From Archangium lansingense (lineage in GTDB: Bacteria > Myxococcota > Myxococcia > Myxococcales > Myxococcaceae): a stretch of DNA of 64,000 nt. Under the pieces are notes generated by a model, which made no database searches, was not told the origin of the DNA, and saw nothing but the letters and a program-made list of their open reading frames with translations. A program made the translations under genes and the position numbers. How positions within the stretch are numbered: position 1 is the stretch's first letter; each line of letters starts with the position of its first letter. The DNA is taken from assembly GCF_026626635.1 (NCBI RefSeq), contig NZ_JAPNKA010000001.1, positions 2,914,001 to 2,978,000 of the forward strand, written 5' to 3'. Of the stretch, positions 17,107 through 26,009 are shown in pieces.

Positions 17107-18399
17107 TCACTTCCCTCGCCAGAAGAGGGAGACCTCGGCGCCCTCGAGCGCGGGCGTGGCGTAGAAGGCCAGCGCCAGACCGTTCTCGCGCAGGGCGTGC
17201 GGCCACTCCTTGCCCTCGGCCTTGAGCTGGTGCCACTCGATGTCGAGCGGCATGTCGTGGGGGAAGTCGGGGGCCGCGAGATGCTGGGAGGGGATGCCCT
17301 TGAGCGCCAGGCGGCGGACATCCGCCAGCCGCGCCGGACTGGCCAGCTTGACCTTCAGGTTCTCCTTCTCCTTCGAGCGGCCCCCCTGCGGCTCCTTGCG
17401 CTTGATGAGCAGGTAGAAGTCCTGCTCGAGGGGCTTCGTCATCCCATCCTTCTCCCCGAGCTCGATGAGGAACAGCCCCTCCTTGGGCTTGAAGGTGAAG
17501 GCCTTGACGGTGGGCTGCGTGCCACGGGCCTTGAGGTTGAAATCGAGCAGCGACATCCAACCACTGAGGCTGAGACCGGGCTTGTCGTGCCGGTATTCCG
17601 GCATCTGCTTGTCGTCGGGCTCTACCTGGTAGTAGCAGCAGATCTCGAAATAGAGCCGGCGCAAGGCATTGAAGAACACGTAGGGATGCGGATGGATGCC
17701 TCCCTCCATGTCCGCGAGCAGCGACTGCAGGGCGCGCACCTCGCAATAGGCGCGGCGGGCATTGGTGAGCTGATCCTTGCGCAGCAGGTTGTCCTGGGCA
17801 CCGCCGAGGAAGGTGCGCAGCTCGCCCTGGGCCCGGCTGAGCAGCTTGTCCAACCGCCTGAGCAGCTCATCGAGAAGAGGATTGGAGCCCACCTGCAGCA
17901 GCGGGGGTGCCTTCTTCGAGGACAGGCGCCAGTTGCGCTTGTGGTCGATGGTCGCCGTGGCCAGCGTCATCAGCCGCCGGGCGTGCTCCACGGTCTGCAG
18001 ATGGGAGATGAACAGCTCGTGGACGACGAGGGGCACACCGGAGGCGGGCAGGGGCCCATCATCGTCCTCTTCCGGCTCCTGCTGGCTCTGGAAGAGGTAG
18101 AGGGTGACCTCGGAGGTGCCAGCCTCCTTCAGGGCGTACTCCTTCACGGTGGCGTTGCCCGGCACGTCCACCAGGAAGCCGCTGCGCGTCAGCGCAGTCA
18201 TCGCCTTGATGCTGAAGACGCCCTGCTTGAGCTGGTCCTTGTCCAACTCGAGCGAGGCGATGCCGTACTGGGGCAGGCCCGACAGCCCGGCTTGGAGCCG
18301 GGCCTCGGCCGCCAGCGACTGCTCCTGCTTCTGGAAATGGGCGGGGAGCAGCGTCTGGCCAACCCGCCAGCGGACCCGCGCAAGCTTGTGAGGCTGCAT
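17107..18399 (-). CDS. tssK: TssK T6SS baseplate-to-membrane adaptor
   Basis: This 430-residue protein has the family start (VRWRVGQTLLPAHFQKQEQS), the YGIASLELDKDQLKQGVFSI block and the helical middle (LLDELLRRLDKLLSRAQGEL). TssK links the TssEFG wedges to the TssLM membrane complex. An acidic insertion (PEEDDDG) lies near residue 110. The start ATG 18399 is 34 nt downstream of the hcp-like stop. Confidence 0.92.
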   Translation of the reverse strand: MQPHKLARVRWRVGQTLLPAHFQKQEQSLAAEARLQAGLSGLPQYGIASLELDKDQLKQGVFSIKAMTALTRSGFLVDVPGNATVKEYALKEAGTSEVTLYLFQSQQEPEEDDDGPLPASGVPLVVHELFISHLQTVEHARRLMTLATATIDHKRNWRLSSKKAPPLLQVGSNPLLDELLRRLDKLLSRAQGELRTFLGGAQDNLLRKDQLTNARRAYCEVRALQSLLADMEGGIHPHPYVFFNALRRLYFEICCYYQVEPDDKQMPEYRHDKPGLSLSGWMSLLDFNLKARGTQPTVKAFTFKPKEGLFLIELGEKDGMTKPLEQDFYLLIKRKEPQGGRSKEKENLKVKLASPARLADVRRLALKGIPSQHLAAPDFPHDMPLDIEWHQLKAEGKEWPHALRENGLALAFYATPALEGAEVSLFWRGK

Positions 18400-18432
18400 G
18401 GCTTGGTCTTCCGCTGGCGGGGGACCAGGGCG

Positions 18433-19017
18433 TTACTTCGCCTTGGTCTCCGTAACACCCCACTGCTTGACGATGTTCTTGGACGCGGCGGTGGCCACGT
18501 TGATCGTCTGCTCCACCGTCTGGGGCTTGATGCCCACCTGGAAGGTGAAGTTCTTGGGTGACTGTACCTCGGTGGACTCGTTGTCCGCGATGGCGAGGTT
18601 CAGGTCGTCCCCGTTCTTCTCCAGCAGGCCGTTGAGCTCCTTGTCCAGGTAGTTGGACTTGAAATACTTCTTGGCCAGCGGGTCGTACTCGAAGAGGACG
18701 TACTTGAAGACCACGTCGATGCTGGCCCAGTCGCCCAGCAGCATGGATGCCAGCAATTGCTTGTTGGCGGTGGAGACCTGCCCGGACAGGTAGACGGCGT
18801 CCGTGGAGCCCGTCTCCCAGAGGTAGTGGTTGAGCACCGCCACCACGTTGCCGTCCAGGTTCTTGGTCGGCTCCTCGGGGTTCTTGATGGTCTCCTGGTC
18901 GGCGGAGAGTGCTTTGCCGCCGATGGTCATCGAGATGATGTAGCCGACCGGGGTCTGCTTGTCCTTCTTGAAGTTGAATCCCTGGTACACATCCAGGGCG
19001 CGCGCGAATTGGGGCAT
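18433..19017 (-). CDS. hcp: Hcp-like T6SS inner-tube protein
   Basis: This 194-residue protein lies between tssC and tssK, the usual hcp position. It is beta-rich: GYIISMTIGGKALSADQET, then WASIDVVFKYVLFEYDPLAK and NFTFQVGIKPQTVEQTINV. It lacks the classical proteobacterial Hcp opening, so the call rests on position, length and strand pattern. A good ribosome site (CAGGAG) precedes ATG 19017. The tube protein is expected to be abundant and secreted. Confidence 0.72.
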   Translation of the reverse strand: MPQFARALDVYQGFNFKKDKQTPVGYIISMTIGGKALSADQETIKNPEEPTKNLDGNVVAVLNHYLWETGSTDAVYLSGQVSTANKQLLASMLLGDWASIDVVFKYVLFEYDPLAKKYFKSNYLDKELNGLLEKNGDDLNLAIADNESTEVQSPKNFTFQVGIKPQTVEQTINVATAASKNIVKQWGVTETKAK

Positions 19018-19051
19018 CGTCTACTCCTGATTGCGAAAGGGTGAGGGGGCG

Positions 19052-20674
19052 TCAGCCGAGCCGCGACTCCAGGCGCAGCTCCACATCGAGGCCCTCGAAC
19101 TGGATGTGCGGCAGCACGGAGATGACGCACGAGTACCAGCCGATCTGCCCAGGCTTGTTCACCACGTTGACGCTGGTGGCCTTGAAGGGGAAGCGGCGCA
19201 GCGTCAGGTCATCCGGGTTGATCACCGTGGTCACGTACCCGGCCAGCCACGCGTCGATCTGCCGCTGGATGTAGGGCGCGTCCGCGGTGCTGCCGATGTT
19301 GTCGCGCATGATGCACTTGATGTAGTGCGCGATGCGGGTGATGGAGAACGTGTAGGCCAGGTTGGCCACGAGCTGCGAGTTCTCCGAGTCCTTGGCGTCC
19401 TTGAAGCGCTTGGTGGACTTGAGGGACTGGGTGCTGAAGAACGTCGCCTCCCCCTCGTTCTTCCGGTACACGAGCGGGATGAAGCCGTTGCGGGCGAACT
19501 CGTACTCCCGGTAGTCGGGGATGATCATCTCCACCGGGGGCTGGATGGCCTTCTGGCCGCGCAGCTCGAAGGTGTCCACGGGCAGGCCCTTGATCTGCCC
19601 GCCGCCCTTGGGGCCGCGGATGGACTGGCACCAGCCGGACTGCTCGAAGGCCTTCACCAGGTTGCGCGCCAGCAGGATGGCGGCGTTGCCCCACAGGTAG
19701 TTCTTGGAGATGACCTCCACCGCCTTGGGCTTCTTGCGCTCATCGTCGTCCGGCAGCAGCTCGAGCACCCGCTTCGTCTGCTCGTCCACCTCGGCGTACT
19801 CGAGCGTCCTCTCCGTGAAGGTGGAGACCTCGTCGCAGGGATTCTTCTCCGGGTGCCAGGGCTGGCGGAGGATGTAGCGCGGCAGGGTGAGCCCGATGTA
19901 GGCGCCCGACTCCGAGTCCCGCAGCATCTTCCACTTGCTGTAGCGCGGCTCGGACAGCACACCATCCAGGCTGCGCAGGGCCTCGAGCCCCTGGGCATCG
20001 AAGGTCTTCTTGTCGAGCGAGAAGAACCTGTAGTCAGCGGCGGAGATGAAGGGGCAGTGGGCGGCATTGGCCACCCAGCTCATGCGCTCCAGCCAGGCCA
20101 GCTCCATCGGGAGGGACGGATCGAACTCGTACAGGCCGAGCATGACGCCATAGGGACGTCCGCCGTACTGATCGTACTCCTGGACGTAGACCTTCTTGAA
20201 GAGCGAGCTGGAGAAGATGTCGCTGGAGTTGCTCTCGAAGTCCTGGGCGAGCTCCTCCTTCTTCACATCCAGGAGCTCGATGGTGATGTTGGCCTGGAAG
20301 TTGGTGTTGTTGACCAGGTCCTCCAGCCCACGCCACGCGGCCTCCATCTTCTGGAAGTTCTCGTCGTGGAGGATGGAGTTGAGCTGGGTTTCGATGAGCT
20401 CGTCGACGCGCTGGATGGCCTTGGCCACCGAGCCCTTGTCGAAGCGCAACTTGGTGGCATCGTCATCGCGCTTGACGGGCTCGACGTTGTAGAGGAGCGC
20501 GGCCAGGGAGGACAGGAAGCGGTCGTTCTCCTTGACGTCCTTCTCGTCGAGTGCGTTCGCGTAGGCGGGCTGCAGCCCGGTCTCGAGCATGGGCAGGGGC
20601 TTGGCGGGCACTTCCCCGAGCTTCACCCCTGTGAAGAGTTTGTTCAGCAGTTCGGTGGCGTTCGTATCGGCCAT
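19052..20674 (-). CDS. tssC: TssC (VipB) contractile sheath large subunit
   Basis: This 540-residue protein carries the hallmark blocks of the family: VDELIETQLNSILHDENFQK, MEAAWRGLEDLVNN, then EYDQYGGRPYGVMLGLYEFD and, near the C-terminus, a typical ITRIAHYIKCIMRDNIGS. It forms the contractile outer sheath with TssB. It is preceded by tssB (30 nt) and followed by the hcp-like gene (34 nt). Confidence 0.96.
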   Translation of the reverse strand: MADTNATELLNKLFTGVKLGEVPAKPLPMLETGLQPAYANALDEKDVKENDRFLSSLAALLYNVEPVKRDDDATKLRFDKGSVAKAIQRVDELIETQLNSILHDENFQKMEAAWRGLEDLVNNTNFQANITIELLDVKKEELAQDFESNSSDIFSSSLFKKVYVQEYDQYGGRPYGVMLGLYEFDPSLPMELAWLERMSWVANAAHCPFISAADYRFFSLDKKTFDAQGLEALRSLDGVLSEPRYSKWKMLRDSESGAYIGLTLPRYILRQPWHPEKNPCDEVSTFTERTLEYAEVDEQTKRVLELLPDDDERKKPKAVEVISKNYLWGNAAILLARNLVKAFEQSGWCQSIRGPKGGGQIKGLPVDTFELRGQKAIQPPVEMIIPDYREYEFARNGFIPLVYRKNEGEATFFSTQSLKSTKRFKDAKDSENSQLVANLAYTFSITRIAHYIKCIMRDNIGSTADAPYIQRQIDAWLAGYVTTVINPDDLTLRRFPFKATSVNVVNKPGQIGWYSCVISVLPHIQFEGLDVELRLESRLG

Positions 20675-20704
20675 GGGGCGAGGATTCCTTGGCGTAGCGG
20701 GGGG

Positions 20705-21688
20705 TCAGGCTCCAGAACCGTCCTGGGGCAGGTCCAGGCTCTTGAAGCTGGGAGCCTTCTTCATGGGCGAGAGCTGCGGGGGCGCCTTCAACGGGAGCTC
20801 CTCGACCTTCGCCTGGAGCTCCGTGAGGCCAGTCTGGAGCGACCCGAGCGCGTCCTTGAGCTTCTGCCAGGTCGCCGCATCCGCGGCCAGCTCCGTGAGC
20901 TTCGTCTTGAGCGCGGCGGCGTCGGTGATGCTCTTGAGCGCATCCAGGGGCGGCTCGGCCGGCTTGAGGGCATTGAAGGCGGTGGCGATGGCAGGGAGCT
21001 GGCCCTTGAGCGTCTCGGGCTTGTCGTCCTTGCTCAGCGCCTTGAGCGCGTCGTCCGCGGCCAGCGTCGCGAGCGCGTCGTCCGTCCAGAACTTCTTGAG
21101 CTCGGCCTTCATCGCGTCGTAGCTGGCGAACGTGGACGTGAGGCTGTCCTGGAGCGCGGGCACCAGCAGGCCCTCGAGCCCGTCCTGCAGCTTCTTGATG
21201 CCATCCTCGGACTTGTACAGCTCTTCGATCTGGCCCCGGAGGATCTTGTTGTTGTCGATGTTGGACTGGATGCTCTCCAGGAGCTTGCGCAGCAGCCGCA
21301 GGGCGCGGAGCTGGGGCACCTGCTTGACGATCTCGTCCGGATGGAAGGACTTCATCGAGTCGATCGTCAGCGTGACCGGGAATGGAGGCAGATTGGGATT
21401 GGCGTTGGGCACCTCGTCGGCGAGCGGCAGGGACATCTTCATGTCCGCCATCAGCTTGTCGAGCTGCTTGCCGCCACCGGTGACCGAGCGGATCTTCCGC
21501 TCGTCGAGATCGATGTCCTTGGGCTTCCCGTCTGGGGTTGTCCCCTTGAAGTCAGACGAGGTGCCGTGTGAGAAATTGCCGAGCACAAGCACGCGGAAGG
21601 GCAGGTCGACTTCCTGTTCCTGGCCGTTGATGTTTGTGCGATAGGTCAGTGTGATGCGGGACTTGGGTAGCCTGTCCTGGATGGGCAC
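20705..21688 (-). CDS. tssB: TssB (VipA) sheath small subunit with long C-terminal extension
   Basis: It starts at GTG 21688 after GGGGAGGAG (MPIQDRLPKSRITLTYRTN). The N-terminal ~180 residues are the TssB core: VDLPFRVLVLGNFSHGT, DIDLDERKIRSV, LTIDSMKSFHPDEIVKQVP and LRALRLLRKLLESI. TssB proteins are usually about 160-180 residues; this one has 327. The extra ~145 residues are helical and Lys/Ala/Leu-rich (LKALSKDDKPETLKGQL, LQTGLTELQAKVEELPLKA). About 100 bp separate it from tssG, the largest gap in the operon, where an internal promoter is possible. Confidence 0.9.
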   Translation of the reverse strand: MPIQDRLPKSRITLTYRTNINGQEQEVDLPFRVLVLGNFSHGTSSDFKGTTPDGKPKDIDLDERKIRSVTGGGKQLDKLMADMKMSLPLADEVPNANPNLPPFPVTLTIDSMKSFHPDEIVKQVPQLRALRLLRKLLESIQSNIDNNKILRGQIEELYKSEDGIKKLQDGLEGLLVPALQDSLTSTFASYDAMKAELKKFWTDDALATLAADDALKALSKDDKPETLKGQLPAIATAFNALKPAEPPLDALKSITDAAALKTKLTELAADAATWQKLKDALGSLQTGLTELQAKVEELPLKAPPQLSPMKKAPSFKSLDLPQDGSGA

Positions 21689-21792
21689 TGTCACTCCTCC
21701 CCGGAGGCGGTGCGCGTTCCATGGACAGACATCCATGGGACCGCCACGTGTTGTGCGTACAACGTAGCGCGAGGCCGGAGCGGGGCAAGAAA

Positions 21793-22731
21793 TCAACTTG
21801 CGCGGCGGATCGTCCGCCGTGGTGCCTGGCCTGTTGTAGCGGCCTGTCGCTCCGTGTTTCCAGAGAAGAGGATGATGCGCTGCGCGTCGTCCTTCCCCAC
21901 CTTGAGGGGATCGTAGCCGAGGTAGCTGTCGTCCTCGATGGTGCGCTGGTCGTCGACGCGGATGTGATTGGGGTGGTCGCGCAGCACGAGGAGGACGGTG
22001 AGCAACAGGGGTGTGTCGGCCAGTAGCGGGAGGATGCGAGTCTTCAGCCGCTCGGGCGCCTCGTGTGCCCAGGGCTTGCCAGTGCCGCACCAGGGCTCGT
22101 CACAGAAGATGGAGACCTCCAGGCCGCCGGTGGGCACCTGCGCGAAGCCGCCCATGGCGGTGGAGTCTCCGAGCGCGGAGGCCCCGAGCCGGATGTTGCG
22201 GCTGGGGATTGGCTGGCGGCGCACCTGACGGCGCACGGAGATGTCCGTCTCGGGGAAGACCTTGGCGAACAGCCAGTGCAGGGTGCTGGGACTGGTGGGG
22301 CGCAGCAGGCGCAGCCGGTCGGTGGTGGACTTCTCCCAGCCGGGCAGCAGCGTCTCGTCCCGGTTCGGGTAGAGCCCGGCGAAGCGCGCCCGCAGCAGCT
22401 CATGGTCGAAGAAGCGGAGGAAGTCCTCCATGCGGCCGTCCTGCTGCTGATCCAGCGTTCGCAGCATGAAGGAGGGCAGCAGCGACTGCACGCTGAGCAG
22501 TCCCACGTTCACCGTGATGATGACGCGCTTGCGCTCGCGCCCGCGCTCGTCTTTCTCGGTGAGGAACTGGATGTCGTGCACGAGGTGTCCCTTGTGCACG
22601 TGGGTGCGGAGGCTGCGGTACTCGAACTCGGCATCGCCGTAGCCCGAGTGGGCCAGCAACTCCAGCAGCGCGGGGATGTCGAAGAGGTGGATGCGCTCGC
22701 GGATGCGCTCCTCGAGGGAGGGGCCGGCCAT
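21793..22731 (-). CDS. tssG: TssG T6SS baseplate protein
   Basis: This 312-residue protein has the family features: MAGPSLEERIRERIHLFDIP, then LLSVQSLLPSFML, MEDFLRFFDHELL and the TssG-type C-terminal beta region (IRLGASALGDSTAMGGF, LTVLLVLRDHPNHIRVD). It forms the baseplate wedge with TssE, TssF and TssK. It lies 4 nt downstream of the TssA/IglI-like gene. Confidence 0.85.
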   Translation of the reverse strand: MAGPSLEERIRERIHLFDIPALLELLAHSGYGDAEFEYRSLRTHVHKGHLVHDIQFLTEKDERGRERKRVIITVNVGLLSVQSLLPSFMLRTLDQQQDGRMEDFLRFFDHELLRARFAGLYPNRDETLLPGWEKSTTDRLRLLRPTSPSTLHWLFAKVFPETDISVRRQVRRQPIPSRNIRLGASALGDSTAMGGFAQVPTGGLEVSIFCDEPWCGTGKPWAHEAPERLKTRILPLLADTPLLLTVLLVLRDHPNHIRVDDQRTIEDDSYLGYDPLKVGKDDAQRIILFSGNTERQAATTGQAPRRTIRRAS

Positions 22732-22735
22732 GGGA

Positions 22736-23752
22736 CTACTCCAGCGGCTCGCCGCCCTGCTGCGCGAGGAAGGCGTCGAGGTCCACGCGGTAGAGCTGCT
22801 CGAGCGAGCGGAAGGCCAGCGAGTCGGTGCTCTGCAGCAGGCGCTCGACGCTGTCCGCGTACGTGCTCAGGCCGGAGAAGAAGCGGGAGAAGAGGGTGGG
22901 CAGGTACAAGCGCGGGTCGAAATGGTCGAGCGTGTGCAGCACGTCCGCGGCCACCACGCTGGCGCGCGCCAGGTCCTTGCGCTCCACGAGCATGTCGAAG
23001 GCATCCAGCTTGCGGATGAGCAGGGCGAGCGCAGGGGAGATGGGAATCGAGGGGCCGGCGGCGGGAGCCTGGGGCGCTGCCGACGTGCGCGGGGGAGCGG
23101 CCTTCGGTGGCTCCTCCTCGAACTCCTCCTCGTCGTGCTCCGGAGCGTCCTCTTCGGCCGGGTCCTCCTCGTGTGGCTCGGGAGCATGGGGCAGGGCGGA
23201 CAGGTGGGACTCGAGCCAGGTGACGAGCTGTTTCAGCTGGGGCTCGCAACCGCTTCCAGGCAGCGTCCTGCCCAGGGCCTCCACCACCTCCGGCTCGAGC
23301 ATGAGCGCATCCTGCAGTGGCTCCCGGTTGTCCGGCGCGCACCACTGATGCCACGTCTCGTCCTTGCTGCGCGCGTGGAACTCGAGGTGCCGGTACAGGG
23401 TCTTGAAGAGCGAGCGCAGGCCGCTCTGGAGGTAGACGGTCTTCTTGTCCTCAGGGCCGAAGGTCTCCCATTGGCTCGTCAGGAGCTTGGAGAGGAAGGC
23501 GAAGAGGGAGGGCAGGGCGTGAAGACCATGCTCGAGGAAGGCCCCGAAGAGGTAGGGATGCACCAGCCGCACGTCGCGCACGCCCTCGCCCAGCAAGGCT
23601 TCTGCCTCCGATGCGGCCTGGGGGTAGTTGCCCTGGTTCACCAGCGCGGTGAGCCGCTCCAGCCGGTCCTCCGTGCTCTCGGCATCCGGGGGCTGGGCCG
23701 TGGAGGGTTCCAGATAGGTGAGATCGAGCAGGGCGGGGGTTGTCTCGGACAT
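22736..23752 (-). CDS. TssA/IglI-like T6SS protein
   Basis: This 338-residue protein is all-helical with a long disordered middle (about 200-240, acidic EEDPAEEDAPEHDEEEFEEE, then Pro/Ala-rich). The N-terminal half (LERLTALVNQGNYPQAASEA) and the C-terminal half (ALLIRKLDAFDMLVERKDLA) resemble the IglI-type family of Francisella-like and myxobacterial T6SS loci, which occupies the TssA slot. No other TssA candidate is in the locus. It starts one nt after the PAAR-like gene stop. Confidence 0.65.
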   Translation of the reverse strand: MSETTPALLDLTYLEPSTAQPPDAESTEDRLERLTALVNQGNYPQAASEAEALLGEGVRDVRLVHPYLFGAFLEHGLHALPSLFAFLSKLLTSQWETFGPEDKKTVYLQSGLRSLFKTLYRHLEFHARSKDETWHQWCAPDNREPLQDALMLEPEVVEALGRTLPGSGCEPQLKQLVTWLESHLSALPHAPEPHEEDPAEEDAPEHDEEEFEEEPPKAAPPRTSAAPQAPAAGPSIPISPALALLIRKLDAFDMLVERKDLARASVVAADVLHTLDHFDPRLYLPTLFSRFFSGLSTYADSVERLLQSTDSLAFRSLEQLYRVDLDAFLAQQGGEPLE

Positions 23753-23753
23753 C

Positions 23754-24140
23754 TTAGGAATCCATCACCGTGAACTGACCGGGGCTGACAATCTGGATGA
23801 CGCCGCCATAGCTGCAGATGAGCTTGGAGTCGCTGGTGAGCGCCGGCATGTTGCCGATGAGGACCTTGGGACATCCGGGGACCCAGGGAGCCGCCGTGGC
23901 GGGGATGCACGGCATGGGGGTGAGCACCCCAAGGGCCGCCGCCGTGGCCGCGGCCACCGTGGGGTTGGAGGGCGACTGGCACATCCCGAAGGGGAGGACA
24001 TTCATCAGCGGCTTGTTGTCCATGATGTTGGCCGCTGGCGTCGTGGCGAGCACCCGGTTGGCGGGCAGCACCATCAACGTCGAGGGCGCCACGCCGAAGC
24101 TGCACTGCATCATGGCTCCCAAGACGACCTGGACTCCCAT
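23754..24140 (-). CDS. DUF4280 PAAR-like spike tip protein
   Basis: This 128-residue protein matches the DUF4280/PAAR-like consensus very well: MGVQVVLGAMMQCSFGVAPS, then IMDNKPLMNVLPFGMCQSPS, AAATAAALGVLTPMPCIPAT, and PALTSDSKLICSYGG. The conserved Cys and Gly residues would cap a VgrG needle. ATG 24140 is chosen because GAAAGGAAG precedes it. It sits between the ANL-like gene and the TssA-like gene, so the operon encodes base, needle and tip of the spike separately. Confidence 0.9.
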   Translation of the reverse strand: MGVQVVLGAMMQCSFGVAPSTLMVLPANRVLATTPAANIMDNKPLMNVLPFGMCQSPSNPTVAAATAAALGVLTPMPCIPATAAPWVPGCPKVLIGNMPALTSDSKLICSYGGVIQIVSPGQFTVMDS

Positions 24141-24153
24141 GGACGGCTTCCTT

Positions 24154-25899
24154 TCAAGAGGGGCTCGCCGGGGCATCGTCACCCGGTTCCGCCGCCTTCT
24201 CCAGAATGTGGCCGCGCAGCGCCGTCAGGGCCTGGAAGAGGGGGTCCTTGGACTTCCGGTGGAGCGCGCCCGTCAGGTACTGCGAGTGACACCAGGCCTC
24301 GTCGAGCCGGCCCTTCTTGTCGTGGCGCGGGTAGAGCTGGAAGCGCTCGATGCGGTCCGGAATGTGCTCGGGGCCGAGCTGGAGCTCGACGCGGCGTTGG
24401 ATGTCCTGCTCGGAAACCGCCGCCTCCCGGGACGGGGCCCCGGTGAAGACGAGCAGCACCTGGCGGTGTTTGCCGGCCATTCCGGTGGGGACCGTGAGGA
24501 CCGAGGTGCCGCGGTGCGAGGGGAGCTCCTCGAGCGACTCGAGAAGCTCGGCCTGGAGATAGACGCGCCCCTCCTTCCGGGAGTCGATCGTCCCGACGTA
24601 GTGGTACTGGCCCCGGAGTTTCGTGAGGAGGATGTAGGGCCGCGGCCGGTCCTTGTCCGGCAGCAGGGTGAAGAGGCCCGAGTCCGTCGGGGATTCCGGG
24701 CCGTCCTTGCCGAGGTTCTTCTGCGCCCAGTCATGGAAGCCGTCTTTCAGCATCCACGCGCGGCCTGGGGCCGGGAACGCCTGGGTGTGCAACGCCGGGT
24801 TGGGCGGGTTTCCGGCGCGCCGCGGTGAGCAGAGCACCGCGCCCCCGGCGGCCGGGTCGATGAGGACATTGGAGGTAGGCACTGCGGACAGGCCGCACTG
24901 CTTCACCCAGTCCTGCCAGCGCTGCCAGTCGAGTGGCTCCTCGGGGTTGCGGAACCAGTGCCCCACCTTCTGGAGGGAGAGGCCGGCGTCCAGCAGGACG
25001 TCGCGCAGGGCCGCGGTGACACCGAGCGCTCGCGGCGGATTTTCCATGAGCAGGGCGGGCCTGGCGGCGACGTCGGCATGCTCGAGGTGGACGAAGGTGG
25101 CGCCGCGCAGCAGGGTGCAGAAGAGCAGGGCGGGCAGGTGCTGGCGCGGGTGGAAGCCGGGCGCGGCGAGGTGCTCACCGGGGCCGAGATTGAAGGTGAG
25201 CGTCCCGTCCACGAGCGCTCCGCTCCAGGCGTCGGCGGCGGTGAGGGGCACGGGCTTGTCGGTGGGGTCCGCCAGCGGCGAGAAGAGCATGCCCACGTGC
25301 TCCTTCGGCTTGTACGCATACGAGGAGAAGGCAGCGGTGGCGGGGCGGCGGTTGTCGAGCAGGAGCTTCTCGAAGCCCTGGAGCAAGGGGAGTTGGTGGT
25401 TCTCGGAGGCGATGTGCTCGGGCGCGAGCGCCTCGAGGCGGCGTGAGACGAAGCTCCAACCCTGGGGCTGGAGGAAGCTGATGCAGGCACCCAGGCCCAG
25501 GGCGGCCGCGAGCGAGACGAGCAGCTCGGGCCCGGGGTGGTAGAGCAGGCACACCTTGGCCCCGGGCTTGATGCCCTGCTGTGCCCACGTTGCGGCCCGC
25601 CGTGAAGCTTGCTCCTGCAACTGGCGGTAGCTCAGCGTCCGCCAGCCATTCGTCTTGTCCCAGGTGCGCAGGGCGATGAGGTCCGTGCCCGCGTGACGGG
25701 CGACGAGATCCTGGAAGAAGTCGATGAACTGGCCAGTGCGGCTCTTGAGGGACGAGCCCCGTCCGGGTTGGGCCGAGGCCAGCGCGGCGGTGAAGCCCTC
25801 CGGGTCCTTCCAGCTCTCCTCGAGCCAGGCGGGGAGCCCCTCTTGGGCGGGAGCGCCCGCTTCGAGCTGCTCGAGAATCTTCCTCACGTCGAAGGGCAT
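24154..25899 (-). CDS. degenerate ANL-superfamily (AMP-binding) protein of the T6SS operon
   Basis: This 581-residue protein has the fold features of acyl/aryl-CoA synthetases: FIDFFQDLVARHAGTDLIAL, WRTLSYRQLQEQASRRAATW, then LLVSLAAALGLGACI. The key motifs have decayed. The P-loop (S/T-G-T-T-G-x-P-K) reads FSPLADPTDKPVPL, and the C-terminal catalytic Lys motif (PRTxxGK) reads PRHDKKGRLD, with Arg for Lys. It is therefore probably not an adenylating enzyme. It is the first gene of the minus-strand T6SS operon, 13 nt upstream of the PAAR-like gene. Start ATG 25899 (MPFDVRKILEQLEAG); a longer reading to 26016 is unlikely. Confidence 0.75.
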   Translation of the reverse strand: MPFDVRKILEQLEAGAPAQEGLPAWLEESWKDPEGFTAALASAQPGRGSSLKSRTGQFIDFFQDLVARHAGTDLIALRTWDKTNGWRTLSYRQLQEQASRRAATWAQQGIKPGAKVCLLYHPGPELLVSLAAALGLGACISFLQPQGWSFVSRRLEALAPEHIASENHQLPLLQGFEKLLLDNRRPATAAFSSYAYKPKEHVGMLFSPLADPTDKPVPLTAADAWSGALVDGTLTFNLGPGEHLAAPGFHPRQHLPALLFCTLLRGATFVHLEHADVAARPALLMENPPRALGVTAALRDVLLDAGLSLQKVGHWFRNPEEPLDWQRWQDWVKQCGLSAVPTSNVLIDPAAGGAVLCSPRRAGNPPNPALHTQAFPAPGRAWMLKDGFHDWAQKNLGKDGPESPTDSGLFTLLPDKDRPRPYILLTKLRGQYHYVGTIDSRKEGRVYLQAELLESLEELPSHRGTSVLTVPTGMAGKHRQVLLVFTGAPSREAAVSEQDIQRRVELQLGPEHIPDRIERFQLYPRHDKKGRLDEAWCHSQYLTGALHRKSKDPLFQALTALRGHILEKAAEPGDDAPASPS

Positions 25900-26009
25900 G
25901 GTTGTGTCTGGCGTTACCGCCACATCCCGGTGCGCGCAAGGAAACGACGGGAATTCGCCAGGGTGGTTTCGCGGTGACATGCTCGTGCGGAAGGCGGGAA
26001 GGACAAGCC

